DNA from: Parabacteroides sp.
Lineage (GTDB): Bacteria > Bacteroidota > Bacteroidia > Bacteroidales > Tannerellaceae
Direction of reading: 5' to 3'
Assembly: GCA_019417325.1 (NCBI GenBank)
Contig: DXVO01000030.1
Coordinates: 124,001 to 188,000 of the forward strand
DNA length: 64,000 nucleotides
Shown here: piece by piece, positions 51,889-61,213 of the stretch
How the letters are laid out: each line of letters opens with the position of its first letter
Numbering within the stretch: position 1 is the first letter of the stretch
Notes under the pieces: model-generated
What the model saw: the letters and a program-made list of their open reading frames with translations, nothing else
Databases searched by the model: none
What the model was told of the DNA's origin: nothing
Program-made: the position numbers and the translations under genes

Positions 51889-54606
51889 TCACGAAAAATG
51901 TTCCTGACGATAGCGGGAAGGAGTCATTCCATACAATTGTTTGAATACGGTACTGAAATATCGTTGATGAGTAAAACCTGCTTTTTCCGAGACTTCCTGA
52001 ATACTCAATTGCTTGTCTGCCAATAATTGGAGTGCCTTTTCCATCCGAAGCTTATTTATATAATCTCCTATACTGGTATCTGCCACAAGTTTCAGCTTAC
52101 TATAAAGGGAAGCACGGCTCATCGCCATTTGTTCCGCCACAAAATTCACATCCAGATCAGGATTGGTTAAATGGTTGCTGATTATTTCGTTTAGTTTTGT
52201 CAAAAACTGTTCGTTCGGGTTACTGATTATCAGGGTTTCGACATCCACAGTTGCATCTTGTTCGCGTCTACGGATTACCTGATAAGTTAACCAGCCAAAA
52301 CCACTTAGCAAAACAACGATAAATAACAGATAGAACCATGAACTCCTCCACCAGGGAGGAGTAATCTCTACAGAAAATATTTTGACCGGAGAACTCCAAC
52401 CTCCATACTTTTTATTACAGGACACGTATATATGATGTTTTCCGACAAACAAGTTGTGAAGAGCAAGCACTGGATTGGAAGTCTGCACAATCTCCTCTTG
52501 TTCCCCCCGTATATAAAAACGGAATAACACCCTTCTCATCATATCGTTTTCCTTTACAATAACTTTTGCATTGAGAGAGGTATAATTCCAAGGGATAGTT
52601 ATCAAGCCTCTGTTTCTTGCTACTTCTGCTCCCACAGAGATGCCATTCAATGCTATATCCAGTAAATTGACTACAGGTTCCTTTTTTTCCGTAAACTGCA
52701 AATCGTTTTTAATACGGACCAATCCACTTATACCTGCCATATAAACATCTCCTGAAAAAGATACCAATGGTGATTTAAAAATAAATTCCTTGGCAAAAAC
52801 GCCATCCGATTCACCGAAATTAATCACACGTTGATCTTCCGGCATATAAGCAAACATCCCGTCATGCGTTCCAACCCAAAGACGTCCATGAAAATCGAAG
52901 GCAAGAGATGTACAACCTACCAACTGTTCGTTCTCAATCGAGTCCATTTCGTGTTTTTCCACATCATAACAATACAAGCCGGTAGTCGTTCCAATCCAGA
53001 AATTACCTTCTTTATCCTGACAACCTGCATTAATCGTTCCTATAGACTTGTCCGGACGATAAAACGCAGACAATATATTATTCCGGCAATCCAGTTTAAA
53101 AAGACCGGCAGCTCCCCGTAAATAACAAACCGTATCAGTCCCTTGTACCAGCTGCAATGCGGATAAGGCAACCTGTTTATCCATACAAGGGATTACTGTA
53201 CATTCATTCTTTGACTGGTCGTACAAATAGACACTATCTGCAAAAAGATAGAACTGTTCTTTGTTCAGACGATACATATGCACAGTAAAACCTGAACGGA
53301 ATATCTGTCGCGATTTTTCATCTCCGGCAACCCTGTATTCATTTATAAGCCCTGTCTTTTTATTAAAGCGATACAACCCGTCTCCGAACAAAGACAATAG
53401 CAATTCCGAATCACCAAGGCTGATTATGGAAACAACCTTTGCACTATACGTAGAAGGATACTGGCGAAACATTTCGGTAGCAGGGTCGAAGCGGTTAAGT
53501 CCTTCGCCATCGGTTCCCATCCATATAATTTTGTCCTTATCTTCATACATACTGGTAACTGTCCTGTTGCTTAGGCCTTTTGATGAGCCCAAAGGTGCGT
53601 CCTGATAGGTATTAATAAAAATTTCTTTCATTCCTATTAATCCGCCACGTATACTACCAGCCCACATATTATTCTCCGCATCATTATAAAGACAATTGAA
53701 TGAATTGACAGGAATAGAATGCGGATCACCGGATATATGTTTTATCACTTCCATAGAACAGGACTCCTGATCGTAAACAGAGATTCCCCCTCCGTCAGTA
53801 GCCATCCATAATTTACCATCTTTCTCTATCATGTCCATTACAATATTATTGCTTAACAAACCGGGAGATGCAAGATGTTCTTTTAATACCCCTTCACGAT
53901 CATAGTGAGAAACTCCTTTAGCATAAGAAGAAATCCAGACAGTCCCATCTAAAGTCTTATAAAGTGCTGTTATATTCTGTTCCTGCGTAAAAGGTGCTTT
54001 TTGCAATCTCCCGGCACCATAATGATATATCCACATTCCGCCCCAGCGACATCCCAATAATATTTCCTTCCTATCCGAATCATATAAACAAGCTTCCGTA
54101 AAGGTGCTCTCTATTTTTTCATCGGTAGCTATTTCAACAGGACGTAATGTATTATCCATATATGAATACCTGTAAACTTTACCATTCCCAAAAAAGAAAA
54201 CACCATCATCCGTCAATACATAAGAATAAACGACAACGGCTTCATTTCCGTCAGTAATCCGTATAAAATTGTCTTTCTCTTTATTATACCGGGCAAGTCC
54301 GTTTTCCGTCCCCACCCACAAATTTAATTTTTCGTCTTCACATAGAAAAAGCACATTATTATGGGGGAGTGTATTTTCATTATTCTTATTTTGATAATAA
54401 GGTGTTATTTGTTGTTGGTCGAAACTATTTAAACCGAACTGTGTGCCGATCCAAAGCACGCCTCTGTAATCTGTCAGGACAGCACTTACTGTAGATTGAG
54501 ATAATCCGTTCTTTAAAAATATTTGTTTAAAATAATATTGGGTAGTAGCCTCTATATAGGGTATACATATAAACAGCAATAATATATTTAATAATATAGA
54601 TTTCAT
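51889..54606 (-). CDS. HTCS-like regulator: sensor propeller fused to an AraC domain, without kinase or receiver
   Basis: From the ATG at 54604-54606 the protein is 905 residues. A signal sequence is followed by two-component-regulator propeller repeats (YRGVLWIGTQFGLNSFD, NLWVGTENGLARYNK, GRLWVGTHDGMFAYM), then a Y_Y_Y domain (IPWNYTSLNAKVIVKEND to VEITPPWWRS), one membrane helix (FYLLFIVVLLSGFGWLTYQVI) and an AraC HTH (LDVNFVAEQMAMSRASLYSK and SIQEVSEKAGFTHQRYFSTVF). Between the helix and the HTH there are only about 45 residues, so neither histidine kinase nor receiver domain is present. It is divergent from the GH20 gene and probably controls it. Confidence 0.88.
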   Translation of the reverse strand: MKSILLNILLLFICIPYIEATTQYYFKQIFLKNGLSQSTVSAVLTDYRGVLWIGTQFGLNSFDQQQITPYYQNKNNENTLPHNNVLFLCEDEKLNLWVGTENGLARYNKEKDNFIRITDGNEAVVVYSYVLTDDGVFFFGNGKVYRYSYMDNTLRPVEIATDEKIESTFTEACLYDSDRKEILLGCRWGGMWIYHYGAGRLQKAPFTQEQNITALYKTLDGTVWISSYAKGVSHYDREGVLKEHLASPGLLSNNIVMDMIEKDGKLWMATDGGGISVYDQESCSMEVIKHISGDPHSIPVNSFNCLYNDAENNMWAGSIRGGLIGMKEIFINTYQDAPLGSSKGLSNRTVTSMYEDKDKIIWMGTDGEGLNRFDPATEMFRQYPSTYSAKVVSIISLGDSELLLSLFGDGLYRFNKKTGLINEYRVAGDEKSRQIFRSGFTVHMYRLNKEQFYLFADSVYLYDQSKNECTVIPCMDKQVALSALQLVQGTDTVCYLRGAAGLFKLDCRNNILSAFYRPDKSIGTINAGCQDKEGNFWIGTTTGLYCYDVEKHEMDSIENEQLVGCTSLAFDFHGRLWVGTHDGMFAYMPEDQRVINFGESDGVFAKEFIFKSPLVSFSGDVYMAGISGLVRIKNDLQFTEKKEPVVNLLDIALNGISVGAEVARNRGLITIPWNYTSLNAKVIVKENDMMRRVLFRFYIRGEQEEIVQTSNPVLALHNLFVGKHHIYVSCNKKYGGWSSPVKIFSVEITPPWWRSSWFYLLFIVVLLSGFGWLTYQVIRRREQDATVDVETLIISNPNEQFLTKLNEIISNHLTNPDLDVNFVAEQMAMSRASLYSKLKLVADTSIGDYINKLRMEKALQLLADKQLSIQEVSEKAGFTHQRYFSTVFKQLYGMTPSRYRQEHFS

Positions 54607-54644
54607 GGTAGCTGTGGTCTTTTCTTTTAACTGTGTTAATATCA

Positions 54645-54652
54645 CAAAGATA
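54645..54652 (-). promoter_or_regulatory. -7 box of the propeller-AraC regulator gene
   Basis: TATCTTTG on the minus strand, 39 bp upstream of the ATG at 54606. It lies inside the frame of the longer predicted protein, which argues for the shorter start. Confidence 0.5.
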
Positions 54653-54716
54653 TCAAAAAAAGACAATTTTGGAACATTATTAGATAATATTAAACATGAT
54701 TATTAAGCCTTATAGA

Positions 54717-54724
54717 TACTTTTG
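54717..54724 (+). promoter_or_regulatory. -7 box of the GH20 hexosaminidase gene
   Basis: TACTTTTG on the plus strand fits TAnnTTTG; the ATG at 54778 gives a leader of about 50 nt. It lies 65 bp from the divergent regulator's -7 box, leaving room for shared control. Confidence 0.5.
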
Positions 54725-54777
54725 CTCAAAAACATACGCCATATAATTAACCGGACAGATCTAAAACATCTAATATA

Positions 54778-57096
54778 ATGTTTATTTTGAAAAAAATTAT
54801 ATCAATCGTTTTTATTCTATTGTTTGTGCAATGTACCACCACAAACAATCATTTGGATATTACCCCTAAGCCTATAGAAATTGCTACCAAATCCACTTAT
54901 TTCCACTTTGATGACAATACCGTAATAAATATAGAAAATGATACGCAGGTTGCTGTTGCCTGGCAGTTGGCTGATTTACTTAGTAAACCAACCGGATTCA
55001 CTCCCGAAATCAGGATTACTCCTGCTAATTATCATTTATCATCTATCAATTTTTATACGGATACAACTATCGCTCCGGAACATTATATTCTGGATATAAA
55101 TCCAATACATATCCGGATAACAGCAGCAGATAACGGAGGCTTTTTCTATGCAGTACAGACAATACGAATGATGCTTCCCCCGGAAATAGAAAGTAAAACA
55201 CTGGTTCCAGACATAAAGTGGAAAATACGGTCATCGACCATAAAAGACGGCCCTCGTTTTCCATACCGGGGAATGATGCTGGATGTGGCACGGACTTTCA
55301 TTCCTAAAGAAAATATATTAAAGCTAATTGACGGTATGGCTATGCTCAAACTAAACCGTTTGCACCTTCACCTAACCGATGATAACGGATGGAGACTTGA
55401 AATCAAAAAGTATCCGGGACTAACAAAAATCGGAGCATGGCACGTTGAACGAAGTGGAGATTTCCCCCAACGTACAAATCCGGGAAAAAGCGAACCAACT
55501 CCCATTGGTGGTTTCTACACTCAAAAAGAGATGAAAGAAATTATCGACTATGCGACCGATAAGAATGTAGAAATAATACCGGAAATAGAAATGCCTGCCC
55601 ACAGCAATGCTGCATTAGCGGCTTACCCTTCGCTGGTTTGTCCGGTGGTAAAAGATTTTATCGGAGTATTACCCGGTTTGGGAGGTGATGCCGCCAAGCA
55701 TGTTTATTGCGCCGGTAATGAAAATGTATTTCATTTTTTAGAAGATGTGATTGATGAGGTTTCAGACATATTCCCATCTTCCTATATCCATATCGGCGGA
55801 GACGAAGCATCCAAATATTATTGGGAAAAATGCCCGCTTTGCCAGAAACGGATGAAAAAAGAAGGTATTACTAATCTTGAAGATTTGCAAGGCTATTTCA
55901 TAAACAGAATGGCTGAATATATAAAAAGTAAAGGCAAACAAGTTATCGGGTGGGATGAACTGACAAATAGTACCATACCCAACGGTACCATCATCTGCGG
56001 TTGGCGCGAAATGGGTGAAGCCGCCTATAAGGCAGGGCTCCAGGGGCATCCTTTCATTATGTCTCCAGCTAACGTTCTATACCTGATTCGCTACCAGGGG
56101 CCACAATGGTTCGAACCCCGTACCTACTTTGGCAACAATACACTGAAGGACGTTTATAATTATGAACCTGTGCAAAAAGACTGGGAACCGGAAGCCATAC
56201 AGAATCTGATTGGCATGGAAGCCTGCTTGTGGACAGAATTTCTCCGTTCTCCGGAAGATGCGGAATATTTACTGTTCCCCCGTCTGGCAGCATTCGCAGA
56301 AACAGCTTGGTCGCCTGAAGGTACAAAAGATTGGGCGGATTTCCTTAAACGTTTGGACTACCTTACACAACATTACGATATTATGGGTATTAATTATGCC
56401 CATTCCATGTACAATCTCGACCACTCCGTCAAAGGAACCCACAATGTACTGAATGTCTCTCTCTCCTGTATCCGACCGGATATTGAAATCCGTTATACTA
56501 CAGATGAGTCTGAGCCTGTTGCCACATCTCCGATTTATAGTGATACATTGTCTATAACCGGCAATACGACCATTAAGGCTGCAACTTTTGTCGGAGAACA
56601 GCAAAAAGGAGAAACACTGGTATTGCCCCTTCAATGGAATAAAGCAACAGCATGTCCCGTAATTTGTAAAGACAACAACGATGTCTACCGGATTACCAAT
56701 AGTATACGGGGTAGTGATAAACATACGGATTCCGAGTGGTGTGGATGGTATAACCAGGACATATCCTTTATCATAGACCTGCAAAAAGAAGAAACGATCC
56801 ATAAAGTGACAATCGGCTGTATCACCAATTATGGAATGGCTGTCCATATACCTAAATATATCCGGTTGGCCCTTTCCAATGATGGAACCATATTCACAAC
56901 GGTCAGTGAAAAGACTTTTACTACAGACGAAATATTTCGTGAAGGCATACGAACAGAAGATAAAATATTTGATAACATAAACGCGACAGGTAAATATTTA
57001 AAGGTTGAATTAGGTAATCCGGGCATATGTCCAAAAGACCATGTACGCCCCGGTCAAAATACGTGGGTATATATAGATGAGGTTATAGTTGATTAA
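54778..57096 (+). CDS. GH20 beta-N-acetylhexosaminidase lipoprotein
   Basis: This 772-residue exported enzyme removes terminal beta-linked GlcNAc or GalNAc, for example from host glycans or chitobiose. The signal ends in a likely lipobox (LLFVQC, C19). Residues about 25-155 form the GH20b domain. The catalytic barrel holds RGMMLDVARTF, LHLHLTDDNGWRLEIKKYP, the catalytic pair D342-E343 in HIGGDEASKYYW and GMEACLWTEF. The C-terminus has a chitobiase-like Ig part (EIRYTTDESEP) and a discoidin-type F5/8 module (about 640-772). It is divergent from an HTCS-like regulator. Confidence 0.93.
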   Translation: MFILKKIISIVFILLFVQCTTTNNHLDITPKPIEIATKSTYFHFDDNTVINIENDTQVAVAWQLADLLSKPTGFTPEIRITPANYHLSSINFYTDTTIAPEHYILDINPIHIRITAADNGGFFYAVQTIRMMLPPEIESKTLVPDIKWKIRSSTIKDGPRFPYRGMMLDVARTFIPKENILKLIDGMAMLKLNRLHLHLTDDNGWRLEIKKYPGLTKIGAWHVERSGDFPQRTNPGKSEPTPIGGFYTQKEMKEIIDYATDKNVEIIPEIEMPAHSNAALAAYPSLVCPVVKDFIGVLPGLGGDAAKHVYCAGNENVFHFLEDVIDEVSDIFPSSYIHIGGDEASKYYWEKCPLCQKRMKKEGITNLEDLQGYFINRMAEYIKSKGKQVIGWDELTNSTIPNGTIICGWREMGEAAYKAGLQGHPFIMSPANVLYLIRYQGPQWFEPRTYFGNNTLKDVYNYEPVQKDWEPEAIQNLIGMEACLWTEFLRSPEDAEYLLFPRLAAFAETAWSPEGTKDWADFLKRLDYLTQHYDIMGINYAHSMYNLDHSVKGTHNVLNVSLSCIRPDIEIRYTTDESEPVATSPIYSDTLSITGNTTIKAATFVGEQQKGETLVLPLQWNKATACPVICKDNNDVYRITNSIRGSDKHTDSEWCGWYNQDISFIIDLQKEETIHKVTIGCITNYGMAVHIPKYIRLALSNDGTIFTTVSEKTFTTDEIFREGIRTEDKIFDNINATGKYLKVELGNPGICPKDHVRPGQNTWVYIDEVIVD

Positions 57097-57222
57097 CCCA
57101 CACTTCTCCCTATTAAACGAAAATGCTAGAGTTAGACAAATAAACACGACTAAAAACCTTAACTCGGAAAATTGATAATCGAGTGTTAGTTAGGTAAATT
57201 GATTATTAGGTTTTCTACAAAA

Positions 57223-57255
57223 AAGAGGATGTCCCAGTGATTGAGACATCCTCTT
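57223..57255. terminator. Bidirectional terminator between the GH20 and DUF4293 genes
   Basis: AAGAGGATGTC (57223-57233) and GACATCCTCTT (57245-57255) form a perfect 11-bp stem with an 11-nt loop. The genes on both sides point towards it; an A-run on the left gives a T-run for the leftward transcript. Confidence 0.75.
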
Positions 57256-57311
57256 ACTATTTCAGGAAAAACCGATAGTCCACCGGCATTAATAATTCAT
57301 CACCAAACGCC

Positions 57312-57788
57312 TTATCTTAAACGGTTTAAAGAGCGCACTAATGCTTCATCCGCTCCAATATTACGGATAGCCAGATAATCCAATATCAGAGAAACAAGAG
57401 GAAATGCAAGAGCAAACTTTAATGACACTGCCACATTATCCATCTGCCCTTTCAGGTTCCAGATAAAAAAGCCAAACATACCATAAATGCCCAACATCAA
57501 AATAGCATTAAACACGCAAAGACGAATCTGCAACATACGCTTCTTAAATAAGAAGATTGTAAATAATGCAATCAAAGCCACAATTGCACTCAAAGCAAAT
57601 AATCCCCATGTCGGGTAAATCAGCTCAGGCTGTTGTGTTGTCATTGTACTGATACCTGTTGCATCAAAAGACATAAACTGGTCACCCGACTGTAAAACAG
57701 CAAGCGGCATAAATAACATTGCAACAGATAAAATTGCTATAATAAATAAATATACGGTTTGTATTCTTTGTATCATAAGAGTAATCAA
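57312..57788 (-). CDS. DUF4293 membrane protein
   Basis: This 158-residue protein has four membrane segments, including YLFIAILSVAMLFMPLAVLQ, WGLFALSAIVALIALFTIFLF and LCVFNAILMLGIYGMFGFFIW, and a C-terminal IGADEALVRSLNRLR. It matches the DUF4293 family, which is restricted to Bacteroidetes and usually follows rpoZ and bamD. Its function is unknown. An attenuator-like hairpin separates it from rpoZ. Confidence 0.82.
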   Translation of the reverse strand: MITLMIQRIQTVYLFIIAILSVAMLFMPLAVLQSGDQFMSFDATGISTMTTQQPELIYPTWGLFALSAIVALIALFTIFLFKKRMLQIRLCVFNAILMLGIYGMFGFFIWNLKGQMDNVAVSLKFALAFPLVSLILDYLAIRNIGADEALVRSLNRLR

Positions 57789-57825
57789 AAATTGAGCACC
57801 GGAATATTGGAAATTGAAGGCTGAA

Positions 57826-57884
57826 CAAAAAGGGCAACTGGTAAAACCAAGCTTGCATAAACCAGCTTGCCATACAATTGCCCC
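57826..57884 (-). terminator. Attenuator-like hairpin between rpoZ and the DUF4293 gene
   Basis: On the minus strand GGGCAA (complement of 57878-57883) pairs with TTGCCC (complement of 57832-57837), with inner CTGGT pairing with ACCAG. The closing arm runs directly into a T-run (complement of 57827-57831). It would stop part of the bamD-rpoZ transcripts before DUF4293. Confidence 0.5.
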
Positions 57885-57941
57885 TTATCTCGTATATTGA
57901 GAATTTGATCCATCAACCATCAATTCTCAAATCCAAAATTC

Positions 57942-58274
57942 TTAGAAGTTATTTTTCTCTTTGGCAGGATTCTTATAATAAACCTTACCTTCTTCGTACT
58001 CCTGAGCAGCGATTAATGTCGGCTTCGGAAGTTTTTCATAGTAACGTGAAATTTCTATCTGCTCTCTGTTTTCAAATACTTCTTCCAAATTATCATTGTA
58101 AGAAGCAAATTCCTGGAGTTTCTTTTCCAAATCCTGTTTCATTTCAACAGAAATTTGATTCGCACGTTTACCAATAATAGCTACTGTTTCATACACATTA
58201 CCCGTGTCGGCAGACAATTTCATCATGTCGCGAGTAACCGTATTCGCTGGAGCATTCGTTTTTCTGTAATCCAT
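57942..58274 (-). CDS. rpoZ: Bacteroidetes-type RNA polymerase omega subunit
   Basis: This 110-residue protein matches the omega homologues of Bacteroidetes, which support RNA polymerase assembly. Typical segments are MDYRKTNAPANTVTRDMMKL at the start and NVYETVAIIGKRANQISVEMKQDLEKKL. It follows bamD after 25 bp, the usual Bacteroidales order, and precedes DUF4293. It is more divergent than proteobacterial omega, but the family assignment is well supported by context. Confidence 0.85.
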   Translation of the reverse strand: MDYRKTNAPANTVTRDMMKLSADTGNVYETVAIIGKRANQISVEMKQDLEKKLQEFASYNDNLEEVFENREQIEISRYYEKLPKPTLIAAQEYEEGKVYYKNPAKEKNNF

Positions 58275-58299
58275 ACTTACACTTTATTGATTTATATCG

Positions 58300-59109
58300 T
58301 TAATACGTATCTGTTATTCTCTTGTTGGCATAGTCGTAGAACTTCTGCACCTGTTTCAAATATTGTCCTTCCGGATATTCGTTCGTATAGTTATAATATT
58401 CATCCACTACGTCGCGGTAACGTCCCTGTAGCTTTTCTTCCACACTGACAAGTGCCATTTCGTATTTGGAGCGGATAATATAAAACATAAATTCTTCGCG
58501 ATACTTGGAATAAGGATAATTCTTCAATGCATTCTGTGCTGTAATCACGCTTGAAAGATAGTTGTTCCCCATATAAGTTCCCAAATTAAAATACAACCGG
58601 ACTGCAAGCAATTCCTTATAAGCAAGTTTTTCCTGCAGTTCAAACAAAATATCCTGAGCTTCTTTTGCCCGTTCGCTCTGCGGATAATATTCCAGATAAA
58701 GCTGCAACTGGTTAATTGCATCATATGTCTGTTTCTGGTCCAGACGGGGATCCGGGGAATCCAGATACAAACCATAGCCGGAATAATAACGCGCTAATTC
58801 GGCATATTCACCTTTCGGATAAGTCGAATAATAGGTATTAAAATATTGCGACGCGGTCTGGTAATCCTTCTGACCGTAGTAACTCTGCGCCAATAAATAC
58901 AATGATTCTTCGGCATATGCGGTTCCTTTGAAAATAGGGACCAACTCATCTAGAATTGTAGCAGATTTTGAATATTGCTTGGCATTGAAATATTTCTTTG
59001 CATACGAATATTTCAATTCATAATCTGTACTTTTAAGTATCTTGTTATACTCCCCGCAAGAAGACAGCAAGACAGTCATCATCATCAATAAAAATACAAC
59101 CTTTTTCAT
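58300..59109 (-). CDS. bamD: Outer membrane assembly lipoprotein BamD
   Basis: This 269-residue lipoprotein (lipobox VLLSSC, C18) is part of the BAM complex, which inserts beta-barrel proteins. TPR-type helices fill the protein, with YSKSATILDELVPIFKGTAYAEESLYLLAQSYYGQKDYQTASQYFNTYY showing the repeat pattern across two units. The length is normal. A -7 box lies 21 bp upstream, so it starts its own transcript with rpoZ. Confidence 0.9.
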   Translation of the reverse strand: MKKVVFLLMMMTVLLSSCGEYNKILKSTDYELKYSYAKKYFNAKQYSKSATILDELVPIFKGTAYAEESLYLLAQSYYGQKDYQTASQYFNTYYSTYPKGEYAELARYYSGYGLYLDSPDPRLDQKQTYDAINQLQLYLEYYPQSERAKEAQDILFELQEKLAYKELLAVRLYFNLGTYMGNNYLSSVITAQNALKNYPYSKYREEFMFYIIRSKYEMALVSVEEKLQGRYRDVVDEYYNYTNEYPEGQYLKQVQKFYDYANKRITDTY

Positions 59110-59130
59110 TCACATACTTTTAGTAGCGCG

Positions 59131-59138
59131 CAAAGTTA
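59131..59138 (-). promoter_or_regulatory. -7 box of bamD
   Basis: TAACTTTG on the minus strand fits TAnnTTTG and lies 21 bp upstream of the bamD ATG at 59109. It sits in the 69-bp gap after the ACT-domain gene. Confidence 0.5.
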
Positions 59139-59178
59139 CGGTTTTCCAACAAATAAACGAAGCGCTTAACGTTAATAT

Positions 59179-59613
59179 TTACAACTTATATAAGTCGCTG
59201 GCCGCAATCAGCTCCAGTTTATTAGCTTTCAAGACCTCCGCACACTTCTCTACATTATCCGGACGAATGATAACATTGGCTGCTTCTCCCTGCGAAAAAG
59301 CATACATATATTCAACAAAAATACCGGCTGATGTAATAATGTCCATCGCTTTAGCTAGTGCACCCGGCTGGTTGGGACAATGCAGGCAAACCACGTCGGC
59401 AACGCTTACCGCATACAATTTTTCCCGTAATACCTGGATAGCCTTCTCTGTGTCCGATACGATCAGACGGAGAATACCAAAATCCGAATTTTCAGCCACT
59501 GTAAATGCAGACATGTTGACACCTGCTTCACCTAATATTTTTGCAACTTCCGTAAAACGTCCTTTCTTATTTTCAAGAAAGATAGATAACTGTTTAATTA
59601 ACATAGCATTCAA
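59179..59613 (-). CDS. Small tandem ACT-domain protein
   Basis: This 144-residue protein consists of two ACT folds, the first from QLSIFLENKKGRFTEVAKILGEAGVNM and the second from ADVVCLHCPNQPGALAKAMDIITSAGIFV. ACT domains bind amino acids or similar small ligands and regulate partner enzymes. It follows the phenylacetate-CoA ligase gene by 10 bp, a pairing common in anaerobes, and may regulate the ligase. The ligand is unknown. Confidence 0.85.
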   Translation of the reverse strand: MNAMLIKQLSIFLENKKGRFTEVAKILGEAGVNMSAFTVAENSDFGILRLIVSDTEKAIQVLREKLYAVSVADVVCLHCPNQPGALAKAMDIITSAGIFVEYMYAFSQGEAANVIIRPDNVEKCAEVLKANKLELIAASDLYKL

Positions 59614-59623
59614 TCTTTAGGGG

Positions 59624-60925
59624 TTATACTAATTTGCGGTTATCGACTACGTGTTTGGCTTTCCCCATACTACGCTCGATACTGCGCGGTTCCACGATCT
59701 TTACATCCGGTTGGATACCAATCACACTCTGCAGGCGGTTGGCTATTTTCTTTTTCAACGCAAGCATTTTATTCATTTCATCGGAATAATATTCCTGACG
59801 TACTTCCACCTGAACCTGGAAGGTATCGGTATTGTTCACACGATCTACCACAATCAGGTAATGCGGTTCGAATTCCGGCATTTCCAGAATTACGGATTCG
59901 ACCTGTGACGGGAATACATTTACACCACGGATAATCATCATATCATCACTACGTCCGAGGATACGTCCCATACGAACAGCCGTACGTCCACAAGCGCATT
60001 TTTCATAAATAAGATGAGTAAGGTCACGGGTACGGTAGCGAATCATCGGCATACCTTCTTTTGTCAAAGTGGTAAATACCAGTTCGCCCTGTTCTCCGGG
60101 TTCCACAGGCTGTAATGTTACCGGATCCACTATTTCGGGGAAAAAATGGTCTTCCCACAAGTGAGTACCATTCTGGCACTCGCACTCTCCCCCTACTCCC
60201 GGACCACAGATTTCTGTCAGTCCATAAATATCATATGCTTTAATATTCAATTTTTCTTCCAATTCCTTACGCATGTTCTCTGTCCAGGGTTCTGCACCAA
60301 AGGCACCGACACGCAATTGGAATTCTTCCAGAGGAATACCCGATTCGTGGATAGTTTCAGCCAAATACAGCGCATAGGAAGGAGTACAAGCCAAACCTTT
60401 TGCCCCGAAATCGTGCATCAACTGAATTTGCTTCTGTGTATTACCACTACTCATAGGAATCACAGTTCCACCTATATTTTCGACACCACCATGGGCACCC
60501 AACCCCCCGGTAAATAATCCGTAACCATAGGAAACCTGTACGGAATCGTTCTTTGTCAACCCATATGCGGTTAAACAACGAGCCACCACTTCCGACCAAA
60601 TAGATAAATCCTTGCGGGTATAACCTACAACAATAGGCTTTCCGGTCGTTCCGGATGATGCGTGCAAACGAACAATTTCGGACATAGGCACAGCCATCAG
60701 CCCAAAGGGATAATTATCGCGTAAATCCTGTTTAACGGTAAACGGGAGTTTAACAATATCATCAATCGATTGAATGTCGTCCGGGACAATTCCCATTTCC
60801 TGCATTTTTTTGCGGTAGAAAGGAGAATTATGATATACGTGTTCAACAACTCGTCTCAAACGGATACTTTGCAGTTTCCGCATTTCCTCGCGGTTCATAC
60901 ATTCAATAGTCTCATTCCAAATCAT
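59624..60925 (-). CDS. Phenylacetate-CoA ligase family protein (PaaK type)
   Basis: This 433-residue adenylate-forming enzyme should activate an aryl acid such as phenylacetate to its CoA thioester using ATP. Visible motifs are HASSGTTGKPIVVGYTRKDL (AMP binding), AYDIYGLTEICGPGVGGEC and the C-terminal GRSDDMMIIRGVNVFPSQVE. The family in gut anaerobes is often linked to indolepyruvate or phenylpyruvate oxidoreductase and aromatic amino acid breakdown; no such gene is in this window. It forms a two-gene unit with the ACT protein. Confidence 0.88.
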   Translation of the reverse strand: MIWNETIECMNREEMRKLQSIRLRRVVEHVYHNSPFYRKKMQEMGIVPDDIQSIDDIVKLPFTVKQDLRDNYPFGLMAVPMSEIVRLHASSGTTGKPIVVGYTRKDLSIWSEVVARCLTAYGLTKNDSVQVSYGYGLFTGGLGAHGGVENIGGTVIPMSSGNTQKQIQLMHDFGAKGLACTPSYALYLAETIHESGIPLEEFQLRVGAFGAEPWTENMRKELEEKLNIKAYDIYGLTEICGPGVGGECECQNGTHLWEDHFFPEIVDPVTLQPVEPGEQGELVFTTLTKEGMPMIRYRTRDLTHLIYEKCACGRTAVRMGRILGRSDDMMIIRGVNVFPSQVESVILEMPEFEPHYLIVVDRVNNTDTFQVQVEVRQEYYSDEMNKMLALKKKIANRLQSVIGIQPDVKIVEPRSIERSMGKAKHVVDNRKLV

Positions 60926-61075
60926 GGCATTAGTTTGTTACTTTTCTAATTAATAGTCTAAAATTGTCGCAAAGTAAGAACTTTTTTAGGAATTAACAAT
61001 CATAACGACAACTTTTCTCTCTCTGCATAAGCACCGAACAAATCGTGCATCATTCTTTTTCATAATTGCATTTTT

Positions 61076-61137
61076 TCAAATCATAGTTATGGTTTTCCGA
61101 AATCATAACTATGATTTGAAAAAACCATAACTATGAG
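61076..61137. repeat. Palindromic element shared with 7155-7188, with an extra half-copy
   Basis: Arms at 61076-61091 and 61104-61119 are perfect 16-bp complements (TCAAATCATAGTTATG) around a 12-nt loop. A third half-copy, AAAACCATAACTATG at 61121-61135, can pair instead with CATAGTTATGGTTTT at 61082-61096. The element lies in the divergent paaK/MFS promoter region. Confidence 0.65.
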
Positions 61138-61189
61138 CTTGTTTTATATCAATAGGCTAAAAAGACACAAGAGAATAAAGTTTTTTACG

Positions 61190-61197
61190 TAAGTTTG
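61190..61197 (+). promoter_or_regulatory. -7 box of the MFS transporter gene
   Basis: TAAGTTTG on the plus strand fits TAnnTTTG and lies 16 bp upstream of the ATG at 61214. No -33 TTG at the right distance was found. Confidence 0.4.
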
Positions 61198-61213
61198 CCT
61201 GCCGAAGAGAATA

